The notes under the pieces are model-generated. The model was not told the origin of the DNA. It searched no databases and saw only the letters and a list, made by a program, of their open reading frames with translations. Shown piece by piece: positions 1 through 8,603 of a DNA stretch of 64,000 nucleotides. The DNA is taken from positions 2,604,001 through 2,668,000 of the forward strand of contig NZ_CP166245.1 in assembly GCF_033597815.2 (NCBI RefSeq), written 5' to 3'. The stretch is from Staphylococcus sp. KG4-3 (lineage in GTDB: Bacteria; Bacillota; Bacilli; Staphylococcales; Staphylococcaceae). Numbering within the stretch: position 1 is the first letter of the stretch; every line of letters begins with the position of its first letter. Position numbers and translations under genes: made by a program.

Positions 1-236
1 ATTTTATGGAAGAAATTGAAATGATTCGTAAACAAGGTTATGCAGAGGATAAAGAAGAAAATGAAGAAGGCATTTATTGTATTGGCACTTATTTCGTTAA
101 TTATCGTAATGAAGTACAGGGCGCGATTAGTTTGTCCTTTTCAACGACTCAATTGCCAAAAAAAGAATTTTATATTACTCAACTCCAAAATACAGCAAAT
201 AACATTTCAAAAAATTTAGGTTTTATAAATTCTTAA
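1..236 (+). CDS. IclR-family transcriptional regulator, C-terminal part (cut by window edge)
   Basis: The reading frame is open to the left edge and stops at 234-236, so this is the 3' end of a longer gene. The visible 77 or so residues match the end of the IclR effector-binding domain: a GYAEDKEENEEG stretch, then a YRNEVQGAISLS strand, then a closing amphipathic helix. In IclR proteins this domain binds a small metabolite and controls an N-terminal winged helix, which lies outside the window. The target and ligand cannot be deduced. Family assignment rests on the motif pattern only. Confidence 0.75.
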   Translation, partial: FMEEIEMIRKQGYAEDKEENEEGIYCIGTYFVNYRNEVQGAISLSFSTTQLPKKEFYITQLQNTANNISKNLGFINS

Positions 237-320
237 TATTATCATCATCGTTATTATTTTGATAAAGTACAGTTAAATCATTTATTATATATGGGTACTA
301 CGTGGGGATGGGATATGCAT

Positions 321-980
321 ATGAAATTTGAAAGTATAACGTTATTAACGTCAGAATTGGAAGAAACAAGACAGTTTTATGAGGAAACATTAGAGTGTAC
401 GGTTGAAATCATTGACCAAGAATCATTTATGGTTGAAATTGGTGAAACAGAATTGTATTTTAGACATGCACATGATATTAACCAACCTTATTATCATTTT
501 GCTATTGATATTCCTTATAATCATTTTTTTGAAATGAAAAATCATTATCAAAACATTTTATTTCTATTAATGGAGGACAAACAACATACAACTTATTTTG
601 AATCTTTTGTTGCACATTCTGTTTACTTCAATGATCCTTCTGGAAATATTGTCGAATTAATTGCTAGAGTCTCTAATATGACGGAGGAACCTGAATTTTC
701 AAGAATTAGCGAAATTGGTTTTGTATGCAATGATACAGAGTCTGTCTATCAAGCCTTAACACAATATCAGTTGGAAACGCATGAACAAAGACAATTTGTA
801 CCTGACGACTTGAATTTTCTAGGCGATAAACATGATGAAAGTTTTATTTTATTAACGCCTGAACATAGACGGTGGTTCTTTTCTGAAAAGACATCATTCG
901 CCTTCCCAATAGAAATTAAAACGCAACAATTTAATTTAACTTATGACCACTTTCAACAATGGCATATAATGCCATCATAA
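321..980 (+). CDS. VOC-superfamily (glyoxalase/dioxygenase-fold) protein
   Basis: A protein of about 219 residues with two VOC-type modules. The first (residues 1-110) opens with KFESITLLTSELEETRQFYEE and ends with the characteristic FNDPSGNIVELIA strand. The second, weaker module begins near ISEIGFVCND. VOC proteins use paired beta-alpha-beta-beta-beta units to bind a divalent metal and include glyoxalases, extradiol dioxygenases and antibiotic-binding proteins; the substrate here is unknown. ATGs at 291, 315 and 321 share the frame. I favour 321 (or 315) because a GGGGATGGG purine stretch at 304-312 sits just upstream, while 291 has no ribosome site. It is followed by a convergent terminator shared with the FMN reductase gene. 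Confidence 0.8.
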   Translation: MKFESITLLTSELEETRQFYEETLECTVEIIDQESFMVEIGETELYFRHAHDINQPYYHFAIDIPYNHFFEMKNHYQNILFLLMEDKQHTTYFESFVAHSVYFNDPSGNIVELIARVSNMTEEPEFSRISEIGFVCNDTESVYQALTQYQLETHEQRQFVPDDLNFLGDKHDESFILLTPEHRRWFFSEKTSFAFPIEIKTQQFNLTYDHFQQWHIMPS

Positions 981-993
981 TTATGACATAATA

Positions 994-1059
994 AAAGCGA
1001 TACGCATTTCACATGTAAAATCAGCAATTTTGATTTCACACGTATGCGCATCGCTTTTT
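994..1059. terminator. Bidirectional Rho-independent terminator
   Basis: The arms AAAGCGATACGCA and TGCGCATCGCTTTTT pair across a partly self-complementary loop. The T-run at 1055-1059 serves the plus strand and the A-run near 994 serves the minus strand. It lies between the convergent VOC gene and FMN reductase gene. Confidence 0.75.
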
Positions 1060-1175
1060 CAAAATATTCAAGACTTTTCTACCTTCTCCTAATTAAAATC
1101 GCTAAATATATTAATGCACATGCCATATGCCATACATTTATGCTATACGCATGTGTCACATAGTTCGACTTCAAT

Positions 1176-1715
1176 TTATTCTGTCATTTGAGATTTATCA
1201 CTGACAAACTTTTTTAACGTCTTATTCAGTCCATCTTTCGCTTCTTGATCATAGTCATATGTCCCATCTTCATTTGCAGTAATATGCTTATCTAAAATAA
1301 ATCTACCTTTATGAATCGTATCTGCACCTAGCTCTTTAATCACTGGGTCTAAGCTATATTGAATCGCAAGGACATGTGCAAATGTGCCACCTAATGCTAA
1401 AGGTAATACAGTTTTCCCAGTAAATGCACCACGTGGTAATAAATCGAGATAAGTTTTAACTATACCTGAATATGCTGCTTTAAATACTGGAGATACGATG
1501 ATAATGCCATCTGCATTTTCAATTTTTTTGTGCGTTTCATTAATTGAATCATTTGAAAAATCTGCTGTAATTAATGCTTCTGCATCTAACTGATGCACAT
1601 GAATGATGTCAGTATCAATACCTACATCATTCAGATATTGTTCAGCATAATCCACTACACCTGTTAAACGTGATTGTATTTTATTGCCACCTGCAATAAT
1701 TGCTACACTTGGCAT
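1176..1715 (-). CDS. NADPH-dependent FMN reductase (SsuE/NAD(P)H:quinone reductase-type flavodoxin fold)
   Basis: A protein of 179 residues starting at ATG 1715. The N-terminus SVAIIAGGNKIQSR is the phosphate-binding loop of flavodoxin-like reductases. The IIIVSPVFKAAYSGIVKTYLDLLP stretch around residues 70-95 is the SsuE-type signature, followed by LALGGTFAH. Such enzymes reduce FMN with NADPH, often to feed a two-component monooxygenase for sulfonates or other substrates. No sulfonate monooxygenase gene is adjacent, so its partner is unknown. It appears monocistronic. Confidence 0.85.
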   Translation of the reverse strand: MPSVAIIAGGNKIQSRLTGVVDYAEQYLNDVGIDTDIIHVHQLDAEALITADFSNDSINETHKKIENADGIIIVSPVFKAAYSGIVKTYLDLLPRGAFTGKTVLPLALGGTFAHVLAIQYSLDPVIKELGADTIHKGRFILDKHITANEDGTYDYDQEAKDGLNKTLKKFVSDKSQMTE

Positions 1716-1885
1716 ATTAATGAACCCCTTCCCTCAGCTTTATATAACATCACTCTAATAAACAACACAACACATGCTGACTTCAAATAATAATTATTCT
1801 ATGAGCCTACCGTATCATCAATGATTAATACTGTCATAGCATTCGTCTTAAAACTCAATTCTTTACTTATATCTCAATCAAATAA

Positions 1886-2275
1886 TTATTGCGGAATCTG
1901 TTCGACTATAACAATTTCATTTTTTAAATTTACGTAAGTACATGTCCCAGCCTCAATACCTATATGCCACTTGTAAATTCCTGCTTGAGCCATTTCATCA
2001 CAAAAGCTTGGAAAATCTGTTTTACCTATTTGATGTTGTTTCAATGATTCTTGTATTTGCTCTTTGTCTGTATGGTGTGATATAGGTACAGTACTCTTCA
2101 CACCTCTATCTATAATTTGTTCTCCGCTTTGACGCGTATATATTGTAGTTCCATTTTGAATATCAACGGTATTGATTGCTATACCCATTGCTTTAAACGC
2201 TTGAAATAGTTTAGGAAAATCTACCCCAGTATATTGTTGATGTGCTTGTTGAATTGCAGACAATGAAAAAGTCAT
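1886..2275 (-). CDS. DUF1398 family protein
   Basis: A 129-residue soluble protein with no signal peptide. It begins MTFSLSAIQQAHQQYTG and contains the DFPSFCDEMAQAGIYKWHI and CTYVN stretches typical of the DUF1398 (YbcV-like) family. Members are small proteins of unknown function, sometimes annotated as phage envelope protein for historical reasons. A GGGAG ribosome site precedes ATG 2275. No neighbouring gene gives a functional clue and no phage gene is nearby. Confidence 0.75.
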   Translation of the reverse strand: MTFSLSAIQQAHQQYTGVDFPKLFQAFKAMGIAINTVDIQNGTTIYTRQSGEQIIDRGVKSTVPISHHTDKEQIQESLKQHQIGKTDFPSFCDEMAQAGIYKWHIGIEAGTCTYVNLKNEIVIVEQIPQ

Positions 2276-2480
2276 AATCTTTCTCCCTCAGTATTTTATT
2301 TTTCACCATCATACCTTTAATAGTTTGACAAAACAAGGTTTTCTACAATCAAATATAGTGTAATAACTTTACACAAAACAAATAAAATTATTATAAGATT
2401 TTAAATAAAAGTCCTTTTGCTTATCAAATTAAATTGCCAGATGTATAATTGTGATAGTTTTTTAAAAGGAGTGGTATGTT

Positions 2481-3716
2481 ATGAGTACATTTTCCAACGA
2501 AGAAAAAGTACAAATTTTATCTGATATTGTGGCAATGAACACAGTAAATGATAATGAAATTGAAGTGTGCGAATATATTCAAAAACTATTTGCACAACAC
2601 GGTATTGATTCTATGATTGATAAAATTGATGACCGTAGAGCTAACTTAATTGCTGAAATTGGCGAAGGGCAACCTGTTATCGGTATTTCCGGTCACATGG
2701 ATGTTGTTTCTGAAGGTGATCATAGCCAATGGACTTACGAGCCATTCACATTAACTGAAGACGATGGTTTCTTGTATGGCCGTGGCGCTGCAGATATGAA
2801 ATCTGGTCTTGCCGCTTTAGCCATTGCATTAATTGAAATCAACAACACACAATCATTGAAACAAGGACGTATTAAATTCTTAGCTACAACTGGTGAAGAA
2901 ATGGAGCAACTTGGTTCACAAAGTTTATACGAAAAAGGTTATATGGACGATGTGGAGGCACTTGTAATAGCTGAACCATGCCAAGATATGATGGTTTATG
3001 CACACAAAGGTTCAATGGACTATCGTATAAAATCTCACGGTACATCCGCACATAGCTCAATGCCAATCCTCGGCTTTAACGCAATTAAGCCCTTAATCGA
3101 ATTTATTCAAGATATTGATGCTTCTTACAATAAAATTTCCAAAGAAGTAAAAGGCAATGCTTTAGATTTTACTCACTTTATAGATAGAATGAAACAATCC
3201 CTACCTGCAACATATGCTGCAGAAGAAATTGAAAATGCTCTACAAGGCCTTGTAATCACAAACACTTTAATTAAAGGCGGTGTCCAAGTCAACTCTGTAC
3301 CAGAAGATGCAGATGCAGACTTTAATATTCGCACAATTCCAGAGTATAATAACGATCAAGTTAAAGCATTGTTTGACGATACACTTGAAAAACATAATAC
3401 TAACGGCGCTAGATTAGAAAGTGATTTATATCTTGATTTAGACCCTGTTCTGACTACAGGTGAAAACAGCCTAATCGATACTGCTCAAACAATTGCTAAA
3501 TCAGCGTTTGATAAAGATTTCATTGCAGCTCCAATCGGTGGCGTTACAGATGCTTCTAATTTATTACGTGGTAAAGATGAAAACTTCCCATTCTTAGTAT
3601 TTGGCCCTGGTGAAAAACCACACCAAATTGACGAACGAGTTGAAAAATCAATGTACTTCAAATTTATTGACTTCTATACAGACTTATTAACTACTTACAC
3701 AAACAACCATAAATAG
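2481..3716 (+). CDS. M20 family metallopeptidase, ArgE/DapE type (deacylase)
   Basis: A 411-residue cytosolic enzyme. M20 metal-binding motifs appear in order: SGHMDVV (about residue 72), GRGAADMKSG (about 100), TTGEEMEQLG (about 136) and IAEPC. The lid domain carries the HSSMP motif and the C-terminus has GGVTDASNL. The family hydrolyses N-acyl or peptide bonds of amino acids such as N-acetylornithine or N-succinyl-diaminopimelate. The neighbouring convergent arg operon has ArgJ, which recycles the acetyl group, so a pure ArgE role is not required and the substrate stays open. AAAGGAG precedes ATG 2481. Confidence 0.85.
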   Translation: MSTFSNEEKVQILSDIVAMNTVNDNEIEVCEYIQKLFAQHGIDSMIDKIDDRRANLIAEIGEGQPVIGISGHMDVVSEGDHSQWTYEPFTLTEDDGFLYGRGAADMKSGLAALAIALIEINNTQSLKQGRIKFLATTGEEMEQLGSQSLYEKGYMDDVEALVIAEPCQDMMVYAHKGSMDYRIKSHGTSAHSSMPILGFNAIKPLIEFIQDIDASYNKISKEVKGNALDFTHFIDRMKQSLPATYAAEEIENALQGLVITNTLIKGGVQVNSVPEDADADFNIRTIPEYNNDQVKALFDDTLEKHNTNGARLESDLYLDLDPVLTTGENSLIDTAQTIAKSAFDKDFIAAPIGGVTDASNLLRGKDENFPFLVFGPGEKPHQIDERVEKSMYFKFIDFYTDLLTTYTNNHK

Positions 3717-3734
3717 AATGAATCATTAAATATG

Positions 3735-3779
3735 AAAAAGGGCTTAACTCTTATGTATTATAAGACTTAAGCCCTTTTT
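3735..3779. terminator. Bidirectional terminator between M20 peptidase gene and argB
   Basis: The arms AAAAAGGGCTTAA and TTAAGCCCTTTTT form a strong hairpin with A/T runs on both sides, between convergent genes. Confidence 0.9.
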
Positions 3780-3843
3780 CATATTCTTTATGTTATTGCA
3801 TATATCAATAATCTACATACAGTTACTATTGCCCAAAATATAT

Positions 3844-4605
3844 CTATTGTTGTATGGTTGTTCCTACATTTTCGCCATCTTGTAATTTTTGAATAATATG
3901 TGATTCGCTTCCTGCTGCAATCACAACTTTCTGACAGCCAAGTTCAATTGCTTGAATTGCATCTTGTACTTTTGGAATCATTCCTCCATATATCAATTCT
4001 TGATCGATAAAACACTGAATACGTTCTGCGTTCAACGTAGATTGCACTTCTTTATCGATTAATACGCCTGGTATATCACTTAAAAGATAGAGTGGCGCAT
4101 TAAGTGCTTGTGCTATTTTATAAGCTAATGTATCCGCGTTAATATTATATAATTGTGACGTTGCTTGATTCATACCAATTGAAGCAATAACTGGAATAAA
4201 TTGGTCCGTTACTTTATCAAATACAGATGTATTTATATCTTTGGGTTCACCTACGTATCCATATTTCTCGTCTAGTGGCGCTACATCAAAAAGTTTAGCA
4301 TCTATGCCATTCATACCAATACTTTGCATATTAGATTGATTAATTTTGCTTACTAGATCTGGGTTTACAGTACCTATTAACGTTTGACTAGTTACTGACA
4401 ATACTTCTTCTGTCGTAACTCTTAAACCATCTTCAAACAAAGGCGCCACACCTTGTTGCTCTAATGCCTTATTTATAAATGGCCCGCCACCATGAACTAT
4501 AATGGGTTGATAGCCTTGTTGCTTTAACTTAGAGATATCCTCAATCGTCGAATCATGTAAATTAGTTAAGGTGCTACCGCCTATTTTTATAACAATATAA
4601 CTCAT
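3844..4605 (-). CDS. argB: Acetylglutamate kinase
   Basis: Phosphorylates N-acetylglutamate in the cytosol, the second step of arginine/ornithine synthesis. The amino-acid-kinase fold is evident from KIGGSTL at the N-terminus, the HGGGPFIN glycine loop near residue 40, and LLSDIPGV with VIAAG towards the C-terminus. Length is 253 residues from ATG 4605. The upstream GTG at 4614 is unlikely as the start because it overlaps the TAAGGAG ribosome site that serves ATG 4605. It is the last gene of the rocD-argC-argJ-argB operon, 12 bp after argJ. Confidence 0.93.
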   Translation of the reverse strand: MSYIVIKIGGSTLTNLHDSTIEDISKLKQQGYQPIIVHGGGPFINKALEQQGVAPLFEDGLRVTTEEVLSVTSQTLIGTVNPDLVSKINQSNMQSIGMNGIDAKLFDVAPLDEKYGYVGEPKDINTSVFDKVTDQFIPVIASIGMNQATSQLYNINADTLAYKIAQALNAPLYLLSDIPGVLIDKEVQSTLNAERIQCFIDQELIYGGMIPKVQDAIQAIELGCQKVVIAAGSESHIIQKLQDGENVGTTIQQ

Positions 4606-4617
4606 CTGACACACTCC

Positions 4618-5856
4618 TTATGTTCTATACGATGCGTTAATGCGCACATATTCATATGATAAATCACAACCATATGCTGCCGCTTCACCATCACCGTTTC
4701 CAACTGAAGCTTCTATTACAATGTTATCTTCTGTTAGACGTTCTTTTAATAACTGTTCATCAAACGCTAAATGAATTCCTTGTTCTAGCACTGGTAATTG
4801 ACAAAAAGAAACATTTGTCTCATTTGGTTCTACAAATTGTGATGCGTAACCTATTGCAGTTACAATTCTACCAAAGTTTGCATCTTCACCATGTATAGCA
4901 GTTTTCACCAAATTAGAAGACACGATACTTTTAGCAATTTTTTTAGCTTCTTTGACATTAGGCGCACCTGTCACCTTTGCAGTAACCAATTTCGTCGCAC
5001 CTTCGCCATCTTTAGCAATTGATTTCGCAAGATATTGACTTACAAAATTAAAGGCATATACAAATTTATGCCATTCTGGATGTAAGGCGTCAATTTTACT
5101 ATTGTTCGCTTGGCCATTAGCCATACATAGTACCATATCATTTGTGCTTGTATCACCATCAACTGTAATCATATTAAACGACTGATCTGTTGCTTGCTTC
5201 AGGCAATAGTCCAAAGTATCCGCATCAATATTAGCATCAGTTGTTATAAATCCAAGCATTGTAGCCATATTTGGATGTATCATACCAGAACCTTTAGCAC
5301 TACCACCAATAGTTACTGTCTTACCATCAATCTCAACTTGTACTGATAAATGTTTAGTCGCAGTATCTGTTGTTAAAATGGCTTGATTGAAAAATTGACT
5401 ATTATTATATTCTTCTTTCAAAACATGCTGTGTGCCATAATGAATTTTATCCATAGGTAAGAACGCACCAACAACGCCAGTAGATGCAACACCAACGTTT
5501 TGTTGATTAATATTCAAATGTTCTGCTACCCAAGATTGTGTATCTAGAGCATCTTGCATGCCTTTTTCACCTGTACATGAGTTCGCATTTGCTGAATTTA
5601 CCACAATTGCTTGTAATGTTTTATTAGCATTAATGCTATCTTCAGTTATTTTTAAAGGAGCAGCCTTAAAACGGTTCAGTGTATATACACCTGTAGCTGT
5701 CGCTTCTGTAGTCGAATAAATCCAACCGAAGTCTTTTTTCTTTCTTCTTAATCCTGCATGAAAACCGCCTGCAATATAACCTAACGGTGAACTTACATCA
5801 CCTTGTAAATTTATATTTAATTGGTTTAATGTATCAATCGTTTCAATATCTATCAT
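4618..5856 (-). CDS. argJ: Bifunctional ornithine acetyltransferase / N-acetylglutamate synthase
   Basis: Moves the acetyl group from N-acetylornithine to glutamate, and may also acetylate glutamate from acetyl-CoA, making the pathway cyclic. The 412-residue precursor contains the self-cleavage motif [10 protein letters not shown] near residue 195, where the Thr of ATML becomes the N-terminal nucleophile of the beta chain. [10 protein letters not shown] precedes it and NFGRI lies in the C-terminal part. A GGGGAGA site precedes ATG 5856. It lies between argC and argB in the same direction. Confidence 0.94.
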   Translation of the reverse strand: MIDIETIDTLNQLNINLQGDVSSPLGYIAGGFHAGLRRKKKDFGWIYSTTEATATGVYTLNRFKAAPLKITEDSINANKTLQAIVVNSANANSCTGEKGMQDALDTQSWVAEHLNINQQNVGVASTGVVGAFLPMDKIHYGTQHVLKEEYNNSQFFNQAILTTDTATKHLSVQVEIDGKTVTIGGSAKGSGMIHPNMATMLGFITTDANIDADTLDYCLKQATDQSFNMITVDGDTSTNDMVLCMANGQANNSKIDALHPEWHKFVYAFNFVSQYLAKSIAKDGEGATKLVTAKVTGAPNVKEAKKIAKSIVSSNLVKTAIHGEDANFGRIVTAIGYASQFVEPNETNVSFCQLPVLEQGIHLAFDEQLLKERLTEDNIVIEASVGNGDGEAAAYGCDLSYEYVRINASYRT

Positions 5857-5879
5857 CTTCTCTCCCCTTTCAAATTAAC

Positions 5880-6911
5880 TTATGGATATACTGGTGTTTG
5901 AATTAATCCTGTATTTTCTTTCCATCCATACATTAAGTTCAAGTTTTGTATCGCTTGGCCGCTTGCCCCTTTAACTAAGTTGTCAATTACCGATACAATA
6001 ATTGCATTTTGACTATCTTCATCGACATAAATCCCAATATCACAAAAATTACTGCCATAGACTTCTTTCGTTTTCGGATAAATACCAATATCTCTAATAC
6101 GTACAAATGATTTATCATCATAATAATCTGTGAAAGTTGCATGTAAATCTTCGTTGGTCATATGTTTATTAAGTTTTACATAAATTGTTGATAATATACC
6201 TCTTGTCATCGGTACGAGATGTGGGGTAAATACTACCTTTACATTTTCATTTGCTAGCTTTGAAATATACTGCTCTATTTCAGGTTTATGTTTATGCTTA
6301 CCTATCGCATAAGCGCTAAAGTTTTCATTCATCTCTGAATAATGGACATGTTGCGCTAGTGATCGACCCGCACCTGACACACCCGTTTTAGCATCAATTA
6401 TAATAGAATCATTGTTAATGATTTGTTGATCAACGAGTGGATGTAAAGCTAACAATGTAGCAGTAGGGAAACAACCGGGATTGGCAACTAATTGCGTATT
6501 ATTCGGTTCAATATTCGACCACTCAGCGATACTATAATTGGCTTTTTCTAATTGTTCTTGTGGTGCTGCTGTTTCACCATAGAATTGTTTATATACTGCC
6601 CTATCATCCAATCTGAAATCACCCGACAAATCAATAACCTTAATATTTCTTTCAATTAATGACGGTGCTAAATCTTTACTTATATTAGAAGGTGTTGCAA
6701 AAAATACAACATCACAGTCAATACATTCACTATTTAGCGCTTCATATTGATGTGTTAAGTGACTCAAGTGAGGAAATGTTTCTTTGATTGGTTCATCAAT
6801 TTTTGAATGTGAGAATATATATTTAACATTTACATATGGATGATGTATTAATAACCTAATTAATTCAATAGCTCCATAACCACTACCTCCAACAATACCA
6901 ACATCTGTCAT
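5880..6911 (-). CDS. argC: N-acetyl-gamma-glutamyl-phosphate reductase
   Basis: An NADPH-dependent reductase making N-acetylglutamate semialdehyde. The N-terminal [17 protein letters not shown] nucleotide-binding loop and the catalytic-cysteine motif [13 protein letters not shown] near residue 145 are clear, with SGAGR following. Its 343 residues are normal for the family. It sits 42 bp downstream of rocD and 23 bp upstream of argJ, so it is co-transcribed. Confidence 0.95.
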   Translation of the reverse strand: MTDVGIVGGSGYGAIELIRLLIHHPYVNVKYIFSHSKIDEPIKETFPHLSHLTHQYEALNSECIDCDVVFFATPSNISKDLAPSLIERNIKVIDLSGDFRLDDRAVYKQFYGETAAPQEQLEKANYSIAEWSNIEPNNTQLVANPGCFPTATLLALHPLVDQQIINNDSIIIDAKTGVSGAGRSLAQHVHYSEMNENFSAYAIGKHKHKPEIEQYISKLANENVKVVFTPHLVPMTRGILSTIYVKLNKHMTNEDLHATFTDYYDDKSFVRIRDIGIYPKTKEVYGSNFCDIGIYVDEDSQNAIIVSVIDNLVKGASGQAIQNLNLMYGWKENTGLIQTPVYP

Positions 6912-6953
6912 GACATTCAGTCCTTTCTGAATATTCGGTCTTTTAAAACGCTA

Positions 6954-8144
6954 TTATTTTTCTTTTTCTAATACTTCTGTAATTACGCTAATTACTTTAT
7001 CTATCTCTTGTTCATTAATAACTAGTGGTGGCGCAATACGAATAATATTGCCTTGTGTTTCTTTACATAACACACCTTTGTCAATCATCTCTAAGCAATA
7101 TGGCTGCGCTGCTTCTGTTAATTCTAATCCGATAAATAATCCCCTACCTCTCACGTCAGAGATAATATTACTGTCTATAAGTTGTAATTCATTTAATAAC
7201 TTTTGTCCAAGGTCTGCAGAATTCTTTATTAGCTGTTCTTCGATTAGTACATCTAAGGCAGCCATTGAAACTGCACAAGCAAGTGGATTACCTCCAAATG
7301 TAGATCCATGCGTCCCTGGCGTTAATACGTCCATCACGTCGTGGTTAGCTAATACTGCTGATATTGGATAAAGACCTCCGCCAAGTGACTTACCGAGTAA
7401 ATAAATATCAGGTTCTACACCTTCCCATTCCATAGCAAACATTTTACCTGTACGTCCAAGGCCTACCTGTATTTCATCTGCAATAAATAACACATTATGT
7501 TCATCGCATAACTTACGTACTTCTTTTATAAAATCATCGGGTGGAATATTAACCCCGCCCTCACCTTGAATAGGTTCTAATATAATAGCTGTTGTATTTT
7601 TATTAATTAAATCTTTTAAATGACTTAAATCACCAAAGTCAGTGTAGTGAACGTTATCTAACAATGGTCCAAAACCTTGTTTATAACTTTCTTGAGAAGA
7701 TAGCGATAAAGCACCTAGTGTACGACCATGGAAGTTACCATTCATCGCTATGATTTCACCTTCACCATCGGCAATACCTTTAATATCTGTGCCCCATTTA
7801 CGAGCGATTTTAATCGCTGTTTCAATAGCTTCAGTACCTGTGTTCATTGGAAGTACCTTTTCTTTATTAGCAAGTGAGCATATCTTTTCTTCCCATTTTC
7901 CTAGGTTGTCACTATATAAAGCTCGAGAAACCATTGTTATTTTTTCACTTTGTTCTTGAAATGCTTTTATAATTTTAGGATGACAATGTCCTTGATTGAC
8001 GACTGAGAAACCCGAAACACAATCTATATAATTATTGTCTTCTACATCCCAAACTTGAGCGCCACGGCCTTTAGCCAATGCTAATTTCAGCGGGCTATAA
8101 TTGTTCGAACTATACTGATCTGTTAGTGCAAATAAATCGTTCAT
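6954..8144 (-). CDS. rocD: Ornithine/acetylornithine aminotransferase (RocD type)
   Basis: A class III PLP aminotransferase of 396 residues. Signatures are NTGTEAIETAIK, the GNFHGRT loop, FIADEIQVGLGRTG, and the PLP lysine motif LLGKSLGGGLYP. Sequence style is RocD-like (ornithine-oxoacid transaminase) although the gene heads the biosynthetic argC-argJ-argB operon and no separate argD is present here. It may therefore supply the acetylornithine step or connect ornithine with glutamate semialdehyde. ATG 8144 is chosen over the adjacent TTG 8147 because of spacing to the GAGG site. Confidence 0.9.
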   Translation of the reverse strand: MNDLFALTDQYSSNNYSPLKLALAKGRGAQVWDVEDNNYIDCVSGFSVVNQGHCHPKIIKAFQEQSEKITMVSRALYSDNLGKWEEKICSLANKEKVLPMNTGTEAIETAIKIARKWGTDIKGIADGEGEIIAMNGNFHGRTLGALSLSSQESYKQGFGPLLDNVHYTDFGDLSHLKDLINKNTTAIILEPIQGEGGVNIPPDDFIKEVRKLCDEHNVLFIADEIQVGLGRTGKMFAMEWEGVEPDIYLLGKSLGGGLYPISAVLANHDVMDVLTPGTHGSTFGGNPLACAVSMAALDVLIEEQLIKNSADLGQKLLNELQLIDSNIISDVRGRGLFIGLELTEAAQPYCLEMIDKGVLCKETQGNIIRIAPPLVINEQEIDKVISVITEVLEKEK

Positions 8145-8181
8145 CAAAAATCCTCATTCCTTTTATATTTATTCTTAAATT

Positions 8182-8195
8182 TGAATTAATATTCA
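8182..8195 (-). promoter_or_regulatory. ARG box (ArgR/AhrC operator) of the rocD-argCJB operon
   Basis: Minus-strand TGAATATTAATTCA has palindromic arms TGAAT/ATTCA, matching the known 18-bp ARG box pattern. It starts just downstream of the -10 element and would cover the transcription start, the usual position for arginine repression. Confidence 0.75.
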
Positions 8196-8198
8196 TAT

Positions 8199-8227
8199 AT
8201 AATACGCTTGTTTTTACTATTAGTCAA
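8199..8227 (-). promoter_or_regulatory. Sigma-A promoter of the rocD-argCJB operon
   Basis: On the minus strand TTGACT (8222-8227) and TATTAT (8199-8204) are separated by exactly 17 bp. Confidence 0.75.
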
Positions 8228-8439
8228 AGGTTTTTTTGAATTTTTACACTAAAAAATTATTAAAAACCTTGATTTATAGCAATAAGAAGGTTATTTATCT
8301 AAATTTTCAAAATAATTAGTGTGGAGTTATATATCATTTTATATGCATTTATTCTGCATAATACATGGCATACTGTTAAATTGCACTCCAGTAAAATAGG
8401 ATTAACTCATTATGCAAAACACAAAAGTAAATAAAAGAA

Positions 8440-8487
8440 GGCGAGCACACGAAATTACAAAATAATTTAATTCCGTATGCTTGCCCC
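8440..8487 (-). terminator. Terminator downstream of the APC permease gene
   Basis: A 17-bp imperfect stem pairs GGCGAGCACACGAAATT with AATTCCGTATGCTTGCC (two mismatches and one G-T pair). On the minus strand it runs into a T-rich stretch. The rest of the 8228-8603 interval shows nothing further that I can support. Confidence 0.55.
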
Positions 8488-8603
8488 ACAAAGTTGACTT
8501 GTTTCTCTATAGTTTGAGACAAGTTTAAAGTTAGATGTTAGTTCATTATTATGTGCTATAACACATCGTTAAAACACTCTTCATATATATTTCTCTATTA
8601 AAA

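Noticed and set aside
2884..3066. Minus-strand 60-codon frame inside the M20 peptidase gene
   Set aside because: Antisense to the TGEEM metal-site region and without a ribosome site.
8340..8400. Possible riboswitch or T-box near the arg operon
   Set aside because: No T-box sequence or conserved aptamer core could be found; the ARG box explains regulation.
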